Shown in pieces: positions 51,801 to 55,599 of a stretch of 64,000 bases of DNA (position 1 is its first letter; each line of letters opens with the position of its first letter). Origin of the DNA: Cyprinodon diabolis (taxonomy: Eukaryota > Chordata > Actinopteri > Cyprinodontiformes > Cyprinodontidae). The notes below the pieces were generated by a model that was given only the letters and a program-made list of their open reading frames with translations, searched no databases and had not been told where the DNA came from. The stretch lies in assembly GCA_030533445.1 (NCBI GenBank), contig CM060066.1, positions 37,738,235 through 37,802,234 of the forward strand, given 5' to 3'. The position numbers and the translations under genes were made by a program.

Positions 51801-54800
51801 CAGCATTTGTGAGCTTCAGGTCTCGACGTTCTGATTGCGTTTGAAGTTTTGAGGCCAGCATAAGAACCCGCTAAGAGGATCTGTCGAGGAGAGAAACATG
51901 CTCTCAGAAGAAATGCTTTCCAGCCTCCTGCATTTGAATAGAATCCCTCCCATACGGCGTTATCACTTTCTTCCAGGTGGGCCAGGACCAACTGTTAAAG
52001 CTAAAATGTGGCAGGTCTAAGGCAGTGAGTCACCTCGAGTCAACTTCTTCAACCTGAATGTGTCTGAGAGGAAGCTGCTGACCCTAACTGCAGCGTCAAA
52101 AACCAAACGTCCACCTTTATTCCTCTAGTGATCACCATAACAATGTCAGAGAGACTGTAAATGTGGCGCACGTGGCAATATATGCACGACTACATGAGTT
52201 CTGGCTGAAAGCAGTGGATGTTTTGTGGCAAATGTAATTGGAAATATTGTGTGTGTCTGTGTAAAAGGGATGAATGAGAAATGATTTTAAAGCATGATAT
52301 GTGTGGATTATAAACTCAAATAAAAGGTATTGCTCCAACTGAACCGCCACTAAACAAAGTCTGTTATTACATTAAAGGTAGTTGGTTAATTGCAGTAACA
52401 ATAGTATGAACTTAGCTTATGATATGTATTTATTGAACTACAATATGCAATTATCTAAATAAAGCCCTTATTAATAAATTAGAATTACTCACGGCAGTAA
52501 TAAATCATTTATTTCATCCTGCAGGAAGGCCTTACCAGATAGTGATGAATGCAGGGCAGCAGCACCACATCAGTCAGGGTGAAGTAGAGTCCCTCAGCAA
52601 ACACATGCTCCAGTTCAGGAAGATCTGTCGTCTTCACTTTCCTGATCTCAGAGTTCTCTCTAGTGGCTCCTGCTGGAACTGAATCCACAGCCAGTTTGGC
52701 CAGAGCCGCCCTGAGCTCCAGTCCTTCAGAGACCTGAGACGAGTCCAACTCAGGTTTCTCTTGGCTGTTCTCTTCCATCCGCCTTTGCTCTTGAAGTTTC
52801 TGCCTGCGGATTTTGTCGTCATTGTGAACTTTGACGGGCTCAGCAAGTCCTTGCTCCAGGGTGAGGATAGCAGGAGGCAGCTGCTGGGCCTGGTTAGTGG
52901 GATTCAGGAGGTGCTCCTCGACAGCAGACGGGATTCCCAGTTCACACAGCCTGGTCCATTTGCTCACCTGAGAGGAAGATCGCGTCAAATCTCAATAAAA
53001 TATTATTTATAGAGTAACTGACACACCAAGAGACTAAAGTGCTTGACTGATTTATAATGGACAAAAATAAATAAATAAAATGAAACATTAGAACTGTAAA
53101 TATACAGTCATTTCTTTATATTACTGTTTGTTGTTTTTCAAGGCTGCACTTTATAAAAATGAAATTGTCTAGATAGCTGTTCTAAATGAAATTTATTTTT
53201 GTTAACACTTGTGTATACAAAATGACAAAATAAATCTGTCTCAGTCTAAAGCCATGAAATAAGAAACGAAATACAATATGTACAGTAAAACTACAGTGAG
53301 GAAAATAAGTATTTGAACATATTTTGCAAGTTATCCCAATTAGAAATCATGGAGGGGTCTTAAGTTTTCACTGTAGGAATATCTTCACTGTGAGAGACAT
53401 ATTAAAATAAAATCCAGATATTACAATGTATGAGTATGATTTTGAACTAGTATTTGATCACCTGACAAAATCAATGTTACTATTTGCTTACAGTAGCCTT
53501 TGTTTGCAATTACAGAGGTCAAATGATTCCTGTAGTTTTTCACCAGGTTCGCACACACTGCAGGAGGGATTTTGGCTCATTCCTCCACGGAGATCTTCTC
53601 TAGATCAGTCAGGTTTCTGGGCGGCAGCTGAGAAACATGGAGTTTGAGCTCCCTCCAAAGATTCTCTATTGGGTTTAGGTCTGGAGACTGGGTGGGCCAT
53701 GCTAGAACCTTGATATGCTTCTTCCAGAGCCCCTCCTTGGTGATCTTGGCCGTGTGTTTCGGGTCATTCTCATGTTGGAAGACTGAGCCTGTACCCATCT
53801 TCAATGCTCTAACTAAGGGAAGGAGGTTATGGTAATTCTGTTCACTACAAATTCAGACCCCTCCATGATTTTTAAGTGGGAGAACTTGCAAATTGGCAGG
53901 GTGTTCAAATACTGATTTTACTCACCTTATCACCTTAAAGGAATAAGACCAGTTAAAAACAATAAAATCACCCTGATGCTTCATATTTCCTGGAATTAAA
54001 AGCCACATTATAAATATTGTGATTCTTTAAAAGAGGTTTTAAAATTATTTCACAACCTTTCAAATAATTATTTTTTTTAAATCCTACAATTTGATTTCTT
54101 GGATTTTTTTTTCCCTCATTTCGTCTCTCATAGTTGAAGTGTACCTATGATGAAAATTACAGACACCTCTCATTAGTCTAAGTAGGGGAACTTGCACAAT
54201 CAGTGGCTGACTAAATACTTTTTAGCCCCACTATATATGAAAATAAACATATAATTAAAGCAGAAGCATCTATATGTCTATCCCAGTCTTCCAGAGAGGC
54301 TGTCCCTGCATGTATCAGATGCTCTTCATCTTGTGGGAATCAAATGGCTCAGCAGATTCAGCTTCTTTTAAATGAGATGTGTTGGTCAACAGATATAAGA
54401 GCTGACGAGACTCTTCAACCACAAATGCTACATGACATGGACAAAGTATGACACATGCAAAATGTATTTTTGTTACCTTTTGAACAAAACGCGCACTGAG
54501 ATGTCTTTAGATGTCAGTGACTTATCTACTTAACCTGATCAATGTGTGATTTTGTTTTACTGCTCACCTCTGCGCATGCCTTCAGGCAGGTTTTCTTGAA
54601 CCCCAACAGAGCCTGCACGTCATTCCTGCAGGGGTCAGCCTCGATGGTTCTAGTGATGATGTTCCTGAGGACCACTGCCAGCCCGGCTCTGCAGAGCCGT
54701 CCACTCTCATCTACGGAAGCCGGGAGGCGGCAGCTCCTCACCAGCCGAGGCAGATGCTCAGGGATGAGGAGTTCTGACCCACTGAGAGACCCCGGGAGCT

Positions 54801-54993
54801 CAGCCTTGAGAGACTCGGAGCAGCTTTTGTTGCGGCTGTCGCTGCGCACAAGGAAAACTTTAAAAGATTTGGTCTCGCAGTAAGACAGCAGGAAGAGGAC
54901 AATGGAGGTGTGCATGGGCAGATGAGGCTCCTCATGGGAGCAAACCTCCAAATAGAGACACGAACGCTGCTGCTCTGCTACAGAGTGTTTCAT
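5455..54993 (-). CDS. gstcd: GSTCD, glutathione S-transferase C-terminal domain-containing protein (3' end outside window)
   Basis: Seven coding exons on the minus strand, all with GT-AG introns and compatible phases, give 504 residues; the vertebrate protein is about 630, so the last ~130 residues lie left of the window. Residues 1-142 and 143-286 form the N-terminal and GST C-terminal-like part (ending [19 protein letters not shown]), followed by a linker with [11 protein letters not shown] and GGPRPTM. A Rossmann-type methyltransferase domain then starts, with motif [14 protein letters not shown] (about 439-451) and the acidic post-beta2 motif LIENKE (464-469). The family is cytoplasmic and poorly characterised; its substrate is unknown and the name rests on fold similarity. 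Introns are 1.6, 3.8, 10.5, 30.7, 0.4 and 1.0 kb. It lies head to head with INTS12, as in other vertebrates. The start ATG at 54993 opens [16 protein letters not shown], which fits the vertebrate N terminus. Confidence 0.95.
5763..5835. repeat. Dispersed vertebrate repeat end (ACCGTATT...CTATAAGCC)
   Basis: ACCGTATTATCCAGACTATA followed by AGCCGCTAC and GCAGCTTATAA is a motif seen at the ends of widespread vertebrate repeats. A second occurrence (ACCGTATTTTCTGGACTATA) is at 20252. Class not determined. Confidence 0.5.
6566..6610 (-). CDS. gstcd: GSTCD sixth coding exon (45-bp microexon-like)
   Basis: 45 bp, phase 0 to 0, acceptor TTTCTTTCAG and donor GTAAAG. It encodes [15 protein letters not shown], which completes the glycine-rich SAM-binding loop. 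The position between the flanking GSTCD exons and the uninterrupted phase make this secure despite its size. Confidence 0.92.
7022..7137 (-). CDS. gstcd: GSTCD fifth coding exon (methyltransferase motif I, first half)
   Basis: 116 bp: two bases complete the glycine codon begun in the previous exon, then 38 codons to phase 0. Acceptor TTTGCAG, donor GTACTG. It encodes [19 protein letters not shown] and then [20 protein letters not shown]. The last residues are the first half of the SAM-binding motif I, which continues in the next exon as GHVGIALAH. The human text I recall has a glycine where this exon ends in threonine. Confidence 0.93.
7138..7884. other. Start of the 30.7-kb GSTCD intron, no gene
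   Basis: AT-rich. ACACCTTGCAAAAGCAGTCC near 7293 resembles a Tc1 end, but no partner was found. Confidence 0.4.
7885..8225 (+). repeat. Abundant teleost dispersed repeat (GGCAAATTTATTTGTATAGC)
   Basis: GGCAAGGCAAATTTATTTGT followed by ATAGCAC, then CAAAGTGCTTTACATGA, and near 8170 TTTTCTGGATGTTTGTTCCA with AATGCTGCTTCTC, is one of the commonest interspersed sequences of teleost genomes. I cannot say whether it derives from a LINE tail or another element. Confidence 0.7.
8296..8430 (+). repeat. Internal piece of the 39.1-kb hAT MITE family
   Basis: GGGTTGCTCTCTCAGCTAAA, then CAATTATCGATTAATC, matches 39300-39400 in order and orientation. Termini are missing. Confidence 0.6.
8431..10261. other. 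Intron, no gene recognised
   Basis: AT-rich intron with short TA runs near 9940 and 10030 and a loose CTAACCCT-rich patch near 10070-10130. That patch is not a telomere array. Confidence 0.45.
10262..10341. repeat. Tc1 right-end fragment
   Basis: ATGATGAAAATTTCAGACAC, AAGTGGGAGGACTTGCAAAA and CTAAATACTTTTC follow the order of the right terminal repeat of the Tc1 at 41424-43031. Degenerate and solitary. Confidence 0.65.
10346..13428. other. Intron, no gene recognised
   Basis: Mostly AT-rich. CAGTACAGTACTGTGCAAAG at 11107 looks like a Tc1 terminus without a partner. Poly(A) and poly(T) tracts occur near 12220-12270, 12640 and 12745. Nothing codes convincingly. Confidence 0.4.
13429..13648 (-). 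repeat. tRNA-derived SINE, copy 2
   Basis: Reading the minus strand from 13648: GGGGAGTGGTGGCCTAGTGA with A-box features, then GGTCCTGAGTTCAAC as B box, then CCCACTGCTCCCTAAGGGGA, and an A-rich tail at 13428-13440. Same family as copies at 2408 and 58622. Confidence 0.85.
13649..16443. other. Intron, no gene recognised
   Basis: AT-rich with many A/T homopolymers. Open frames here are short, lack splice context and have no recognisable sequence. Confidence 0.4.
16444..16540 (+). repeat. Common teleost retroposon tail (TGATGGACT...GACCTGTTCAGGGTG)
   Basis: TGATGGACTAATGACCTGTT followed by CAGGGTGGACCCTGCCTCTT and GCTCAATGACAGCT matches a consensus found throughout fish genomes, usually at the 3' end of LINE or SINE copies. 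This copy is diverged. Confidence 0.55.
16541..18155. other. Intron, no gene recognised
   Basis: AT-rich intron; nothing recognised on either strand. Confidence 0.4.
18250..19318 (-). mobile_element. 3' end of a restriction-like-endonuclease LINE (R2/NeSL-type), 5'-truncated
   Basis: A minus-strand frame open from about 19318 to 18390 encodes some 300 residues of the C-terminal part of a LINE protein. It has the CX2CX7HX4C knuckle [17 protein letters not shown], then FIRAGKGP, then RPDVVL...[10 protein letters not shown], the PD...(D/E) core of the restriction-like endonuclease of R2-, R4- and NeSL-type LINEs. The reverse transcriptase is absent, the usual 5' truncation. The tail toward 18250 includes CATCAGTGATATTACCTGGT. 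The frame is open with no stop, so it is probably fairly young. Clade assignment is inference. Confidence 0.8.
19366..19576. repeat. Small MITE nested in the hAT right arm
   Basis: GGCTGGTTATACTC...GTGTGTCGCAGT on the left is mirrored by ACTGCGACACAC...GAGTATAAATCAGCC on the right, giving gapped inverted termini of about 30-45 bp around some 130 bp. Target duplication is unclear (a shared TTTAG is possible). Confidence 0.6.
20252..21065. repeat. Unclassified repeat region with an 18-bp perfect inverted repeat
   Basis: It begins with ACCGTATTTTCTGGACTATA, shared with 5763. ACCAGATATACATCCGGG at 20507-20524 is perfectly inverted at 21048-21065. CpG content is higher than in the neighbouring intron. 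Short open frames inside have no recognisable product. Confidence 0.45.
21579..22817 (+). mobile_element. PIF/Harbinger deletion derivative
   Basis: The ends GGGCCGGATCTATCAA and, inverted, GGGCCGGATTTATCAA are terminal repeats, flanked by the 3-bp direct repeat ACT (21576-21578 and 22818-22820), the usual Harbinger target size. Inside, the HARBI1-like N terminus is kept with its helix-turn-helix, and a short C-terminal remnant follows, but the DDE core is missing. A TA microsatellite at about 22509-22542 lies near the right arm. Confidence 0.85.
22006..22275 (+). pseudogene. HARBI1-like Harbinger transposase, truncated
   Basis: The frame reads [20 protein letters not shown], then the segment [20 protein letters not shown] followed by [20 protein letters not shown], i.e. 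the HARBI1 N terminus and its helix-turn-helix, before ending SDVLNAMSP. In another frame just after it, [20 protein letters not shown] followed by IHSHF resembles the transposase C terminus. The catalytic DDE region between them has been deleted, so it cannot transpose itself; it could be moved by a full-length relative. Confidence 0.8.
22821..24263. other. Intron with a GC-richer patch at 23235-23455
   Basis: The patch (GCCATCTTGTTGCGATTTCT ... CAGGTGGGGCTAG) is GC-richer than its surroundings and looks like a dispersed repeat, but no termini or coding content could be assigned. The remainder is AT-rich intron. Confidence 0.35.
24264..25127 (-). other. Cluster of overlapping minus-strand open frames, unrecognised
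   Basis: Frames of 106, 81 and 122 codons tile about 860 bp on one strand (25127-24807, 24870-24625 and 24632-24264) in DNA that looks GC-richer than its flanks. Peptides such as [20 protein letters not shown] and REL...[20 protein letters not shown] do not match a family I know. It could be a frameshifted pseudogene or unknown element, or chance. No clear splice pattern joins the frames. Confidence 0.25.
25733..27309 (-). mobile_element. Decayed Tc1 element
   Basis: The left end CAGTCATATGAAAAGTTTTG and the right end (inverted) TAGTTGTATGAAAAAGTTTT are diverged terminal repeats, each next to a TA (25731-25732 and 27310-27311). The minus strand carries a broken transposase: [20 protein letters not shown] with its N-terminal helix-turn-helix domain, a frameshifted centre, and a C-terminal part with [11 protein letters not shown] and [10 protein letters not shown]. 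Several frameshifts and an AT-rich insertion make it inactive. Confidence 0.9.
26115..26914 (-). pseudogene. Tc1 transposase pseudogene
   Basis: Three open stretches (26914-26633, 26703-26302 and 26384-26115) together cover the N-terminal DNA-binding domain, a damaged middle and the DD34E catalytic end. QDNDPKHSS holds the second Asp, and PDLNIIEHL the Glu. A frameshift occurs near 26690, and around 26400 an A-rich tract disrupts the first Asp region. Confidence 0.85.
27312..28800. other. Giant-intron segment, possible conserved non-coding DNA
   Basis: No repeat or coding content recognised. The stretch 27850-28120 is less AT-rich and not repetitive within the window, with homeodomain-type TAATTG/AATTA cores (AATTATCCTTCTAATTGGGA and TTCAATTAATTGAG). 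That fits an enhancer-like element but is not evidence of one. Confidence 0.3.
28805..28945 (+). pseudogene. Tc1 transposase C-terminal fragment
   Basis: Plus-strand translation gives [12 protein letters not shown] and, after frame changes, [12 protein letters not shown], resembling the C-terminal [14 protein letters not shown]...YC.KL region of fish Tc1 transposases. Only about 140 bp survive. Confidence 0.55.
29120..29250 (+). repeat. Teleost dispersed repeat fragment
   Basis: TTCAATTGAATTATATTTGT, CCAGTTCACAAGACGTCATG and GGCGCAAAACAAAGTCA form a diverged copy of a common fish repeat whose consensus runs TTTATATAGCGCCAATTCAC. Class not determined. Confidence 0.5.
29251..30394. other. Intron, no gene recognised
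   Basis: The stretch 29680-29925 is non-repetitive and GC-richer than neighbours and could be conserved non-coding DNA; no protein match seen. Confidence 0.3.
30395..30726 (+). mobile_element. 3' part of a hAT element, sister of the 45.3-kb copy
   Basis: About 330 bp nearly identical to 45990-46303, ending TTTTTCTATATCGCCCAGCC CTA, the TAGGGCTGGGCGATA terminal repeat in inverse orientation. The left part and BED finger are absent. It abuts another repeat on its right. Confidence 0.85.
30727..31000. repeat. Repeat shared with 38380-38560, plus a second hAT-like end
   Basis: ACATAGTGGAAAAACTGCAA and CTCGGGACCGGGTACATGGT match CATAGTGGAAAAATTGCAAA and CTCGGGAGCGGATACAGGGT at 38391 and 38512. 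A run of 13 or so G residues is at about 30828-30840. CATATCACACAGCCCTA at 30980 looks like another hAT terminus. Confidence 0.5.
31001..32824. other. Intron, no gene recognised
   Basis: AT-rich intron with C/T-rich patches (for example 31960-32060); nothing recognised on either strand. Confidence 0.4.
32825..33390 (-). mobile_element. Harbinger-related element with MADF/Myb-like remnant
   Basis: A GC-rich island in AT-rich intron. On the minus strand an ATG at 33129 opens [20 protein letters not shown] followed by ASDKLYK and a stop, the first helix of a MADF-type domain of the DNA-binding protein that accompanies PIF/Harbinger transposases. The right end TTGCATAGCCTCTGCAACCG (minus strand) and a loosely similar GCTTGTATGCTTCTGCACAG at the left suggest diverged inverted termini. 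No transposase is present. Confidence 0.55.
33480..33503. repeat. (TG)n microsatellite
   Basis: About eleven uninterrupted TG units followed by a G-rich stretch. Confidence 0.95.
33939..35186 (-). mobile_element. Tc1 element with short terminal repeats, nearly intact
   Basis: 1248 bp bounded by TA on both sides (33937-33938 and 35187-35188). The ends CACTATATTGCCAAAAGTAT followed by TTGCTCACC are perfectly inverted over about 29 bp. The element holds a single transposase frame on the minus strand broken only by one stop. It inserted in the antisense-independent interior of the giant GSTCD intron. A decayed relative lies at 1825-2163. Confidence 0.95.
34021..35052 (-). pseudogene. Tc1 transposase with one nonsense codon
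   Basis: From ATG 35052 ([20 protein letters not shown]) to the stop at 34021-34023 the frame spans 344 codons, with one internal TAA at 34590-34588. Two N-terminal helix-turn-helix segments (with the GRPRKL linker) precede the DD34E core: WSD immediately before the stop holds the first Asp, [10 protein letters not shown] the second, and [14 protein letters not shown] the Glu. The stop falls directly after the first catalytic Asp, so the product as it stands would lack two of the three catalytic residues. Confidence 0.92.
35530..36704. mobile_element. TTAA-flanked MITE (piggyBac-like) with a nested MITE
   Basis: AGGTACACTATGCAAC at the left is inverted at the right as AGGCACACTATGCAAC (15 of 16). 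TTAA lies at 35526-35529 and 36705-36708, the target of piggyBac-type elements. It is strikingly CpG-rich for the region and carries no transposase. A second element occupies 35695-36435, leaving about 165 and 270 bp of host MITE. Confidence 0.75.
35695..36435. mobile_element. Nested MITE with TAA target duplication (Harbinger-like)
   Basis: TGCTGCGTTCACACCGGAC at the left is inverted at the right as TGCTACGTTCACATCAGAC. TAA flanks both ends (35692-35694 and 36436-36438), a 3-bp duplication typical of PIF/Harbinger. No recognisable transposase; open frames inside are not gene-like. Confidence 0.7.
36709..37795. other. End of the giant GSTCD intron, no gene recognised
   Basis: AT-rich intron between the TTAA MITE and the fourth GSTCD coding exon. 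Open frames around 36792-37470 have no recognisable product. Confidence 0.45.
37796..37889 (-). CDS. gstcd: GSTCD fourth coding exon
   Basis: 94 bp: 31 codons plus one base, phase 0 in and phase 1 out. The acceptor is TTTCTTGCAG and the donor GTATAG. It encodes [20 protein letters not shown] and then [11 protein letters not shown], the conserved stretch just before the methyltransferase domain. It sits isolated between a 10.5-kb and a 30.7-kb intron and is too short to appear as a long open frame. Confidence 0.92.
38237..38565. repeat. Unclassified dispersed repeat
   Basis: Starts near CAGCCTTAAAGGTATAGTGG and includes TTTTTCCGGATGAATCATAA and CTCGGGAGCGGATACAGGGT. A shortened relative is at 30727-30830. 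Likely a non-autonomous element; termini not defined. Confidence 0.5.
39143..39418. mobile_element. Small hAT MITE with perfect 8-bp target duplication
   Basis: 276 bp, starting TAGGGCCCCAACTAATGATT and ending TTGTTTTAGCCCTA. GATCACAT flanks both sides exactly (39135-39142 and 39419-39426). The TAATCGATTAATC core is shared with 8296-8430 and 62690-63085. No coding capacity. Confidence 0.88.
39427..41421. other. Intron, no gene recognised
   Basis: AT-rich intron. The open frames at 39562-39744 and 40266-40541 show no known family. Confidence 0.4.
41424..43031 (+). mobile_element. Tc1 element with ~200-bp terminal inverted repeats, nearly intact
   Basis: 1608 bp, flanked by TA (41422-41423 and 43032-43033). 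Terminal repeats 41424-41623 and 42831-43031 are inverted copies with few differences; both start CAGTGGGGCAAAAAAGTATT. Between them is a full transposase gene with one nonsense codon. Repeat similarity and the nearly open frame argue for a recent insertion. Related ends occur at 10262 and 54060-54233. Confidence 0.96.
41791..42813 (+). pseudogene. Tc1 transposase with one nonsense codon
   Basis: ATG at 41791 ([20 protein letters not shown]) to TGA at 42811-42813 is 341 codons, interrupted only by TGA at 41959-41961 (codon 57), where relatives usually have arginine, so a CGA-to-TGA change at a CpG is likely. The N-terminal helix-turn-helix pair is complete apart from this codon. The DD34E core reads IIWSDETK (first Asp), FQHDNDPKH (second) and [11 protein letters not shown] (Glu), with [11 protein letters not shown] between. 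The 270-codon frame from 42001 lacks the first DNA-binding half. Confidence 0.95.
43034..44274. other. Intron, no gene recognised
   Basis: AT-rich intron; no coding or repeat signal identified. Confidence 0.4.
44275..44355 (+). pseudogene. Possible Tc1 C-terminal fragment
   Basis: A plus-strand frame reads [17 protein letters not shown], similar to the [14 protein letters not shown] region of fish Tc1 transposases. Very short. Confidence 0.35.
44640..45140 (+). other. GC-richer island with a short ATG-led frame, unrecognised
   Basis: Contains ATG at about 44935 opening [20 protein letters not shown] followed by TIIAR, a stop, then [13 protein letters not shown] in the same frame. This looks like the acidic-then-basic start of a decayed transposon-borne protein. 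Target duplications and termini were not found. Confidence 0.25.
45345..46303 (+). mobile_element. hAT element with BED zinc-finger remnant
   Basis: TAGGGCTGGGCGATA at the left is perfectly inverted at the right (15 bp). ATGAAGAC flanks both ends (45337-45344 and 46304-46311), a perfect 8-bp duplication. The centre encodes part of a BED zinc finger, so it derives from an autonomous hAT of the ZBED-related kind by internal deletion; no catalytic RNase-H-like domain remains. A TA microsatellite lies at about 45856-45882. A sister 3' part is at 30395-30726. Confidence 0.9.
45643..45795 (+). pseudogene. BED-type zinc finger remnant of hAT transposase
   Basis: The frame reads [20 protein letters not shown] followed by [15 protein letters not shown], then after a T-tract frameshift [12 protein letters not shown]. 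This is the BED layout: aromatic W..F, C-x2-C, NTTN, and H-x4-5-H, with the histidines in a second frame. It ends soon after, with no transposase core. Confidence 0.8.
46312..48416. other. Intron, no gene recognised
   Basis: AT-rich intron with C-rich and A-rich patches near 47180-47290 and a G-rich patch near 47415-47440; nothing coding recognised. Confidence 0.4.
48417..48686 (-). CDS. gstcd: GSTCD third coding exon
   Basis: 270 bp (residues 287-376), found by matching the vertebrate protein rather than by an open ATG-led frame. The acceptor is a strong pyrimidine tract ending TTTTTTAATAG; the donor is GTAAAT. The peptide contains [14 protein letters not shown] and, near its end, [13 protein letters not shown]. 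With the acceptor at 48688-48687 the number of residues before the PRLLRWY segment equals that of the human protein, which fixes the boundary. The exon is visibly GC-richer than the surrounding intron. Overlapping open frames in the other phases are shadows. Confidence 0.9.
48689..49961. other. Intron, no gene recognised
   Basis: The part 48720-49140 is GC-richer and holds open frames on both strands (for example 49137-48811), but none resembles a known family or carries splice signals. Confidence 0.35.
49962..50642. mobile_element. Non-autonomous hAT element
   Basis: TAGAGGTGGGC at the left and TAGTGGTGGGC (inverted) at the right are short terminal repeats. The flanks AAATAAAC (49954-49961) and AAATTAAC (50643-50650) are an 8-bp duplication with one mismatch. 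The left end continues ATTATCGGCGTTAACGTGCT, a motif of a common fish repeat. No transposase. Confidence 0.7.
50780..51330 (-). pseudogene. LINE endonuclease (APE-type) fragment
   Basis: Minus-strand translation includes [20 protein letters not shown], then [17 protein letters not shown], and in another frame [12 protein letters not shown]. These match the order of a common fish LINE endonuclease (HSxGSGTQLLERGWTLFYSG, FTPVNERVASLRL, GDSIVLLGDFNAH). Several frameshifts and loss of the catalytic Asp in LLGDFN make it a dead fragment. The reverse transcriptase is absent. Clade not assigned. Confidence 0.7.
51331..52535. other. Intron, no gene recognised
   Basis: AT-rich intron with a short TA run at 51414-51426; nothing else recognised. 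Confidence 0.4.
52536..52967 (-). CDS. gstcd: GSTCD second coding exon (GST C-terminal-like domain)
   Basis: 432 bp, phase 0 at both ends, with acceptor CTCTCAG and donor GTAAGG. It encodes residues 143-286, from [21 protein letters not shown] through a charged, probably disordered linker ([17 protein letters not shown]) to the helical segment [21 protein letters not shown]. The last segment is the most conserved part of the GST_C-like region. The linker is rich in E, K, Q and R and varies in length between vertebrates. Confidence 0.94.
53294..53927 (-). mobile_element. Internally deleted Tc1
   Basis: 634 bp, with TA on both sides (53292-53293 and 53928-53929). The left end CAGTGAGGAAAATAAGTATT is inverted in diverged form at the right. 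The minus strand keeps only the C-terminal catalytic part: [13 protein letters not shown] (the usual catalytic Asp replaced by Glu) and [15 protein letters not shown]. The N-terminal DNA-binding half is deleted. Confidence 0.85.
54060..54233. repeat. Tc1 right-end fragment (41.4-kb family)
   Basis: TTCGTCTCTCATAGTTGAAG, CTATGATGAAAATTAC and CTGACTAAATACTTTTTAGC followed by CCCACTA match the right terminal repeat of the 41424-43031 element. TA follows at 54234-54235. The rest of the element is missing. Confidence 0.8.
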
Positions 54994-55010
54994 TTTAAAA
55001 AGAGGAAATA
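54568..55010 (-). CDS. gstcd: GSTCD first coding exon
   Basis: The exon starts after a pyrimidine-rich acceptor (CTCCTCAG, AG at 55012-55011), has 17 bases of 5' UTR and begins coding at ATG 54993. It encodes 142 residues from MKHSVAEQQ to [12 protein letters not shown] and ends in phase 0 at a GTGAGC donor. The acceptor upstream of the ATG means at least one non-coding exon lies further right, probably in the promoter region near 57.3 kb; I could not place its donor. The text [17 protein letters not shown] and [13 protein letters not shown] is characteristic of GSTCD. Confidence 0.94.
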
Positions 55011-55599
55011 CTGAGGAGTAACATGAAAGATAATTGGAATTAATAAAATGTAATTTGTGAACCAAAATAGACTGTATTCACATGGCATCCATATTACTTA
55101 CAAACACTAGAAACACATGGCTGTTTACAGCTGCTTCTTCTTCTTCCTCCTCTGGGCACACCTGAAATGACTCGAGAGGGCCATCTGCTGGCTGCAGTTT
55201 GCATTAAAATGTGACAGGAATCAGTGTTTGGGTCGTGCAAGAAAAAAGAAACACTTTCTCTTGCACCTAAACATTTTTTGCTCAGATGCAAACTCCAGCT
55301 CTCTTACACTAAACACAATCACCAACATTAAATGAAATAAAACCTTGAATTATTTTCACGCTCTGTTTCATGAGTTTTCATATTCAAGACTTTCTTTGAA
55401 ATAAAATTTATTTTATTTTGACCTTTTTGAAAGGTTTAAAATCGATCGAGTTTTTCCAGAATTGCTTGAGCAACTAAATTTAGTTTTCTCATAAACTAAA
55501 TCTATAATCATCAAAATTATCATAAGTAAAAGTTCTAAAAATAAAAATACTCCTGAAGTTTTAACATAATCATTTTACTATAACCAATAAGTGAAAACT
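55011..55599. other. GSTCD 5' intron, no gene
   Basis: AT-rich intron right of the first coding exon. A short minus-strand open frame at 55094-55291 has no recognisable product. Confidence 0.4.
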
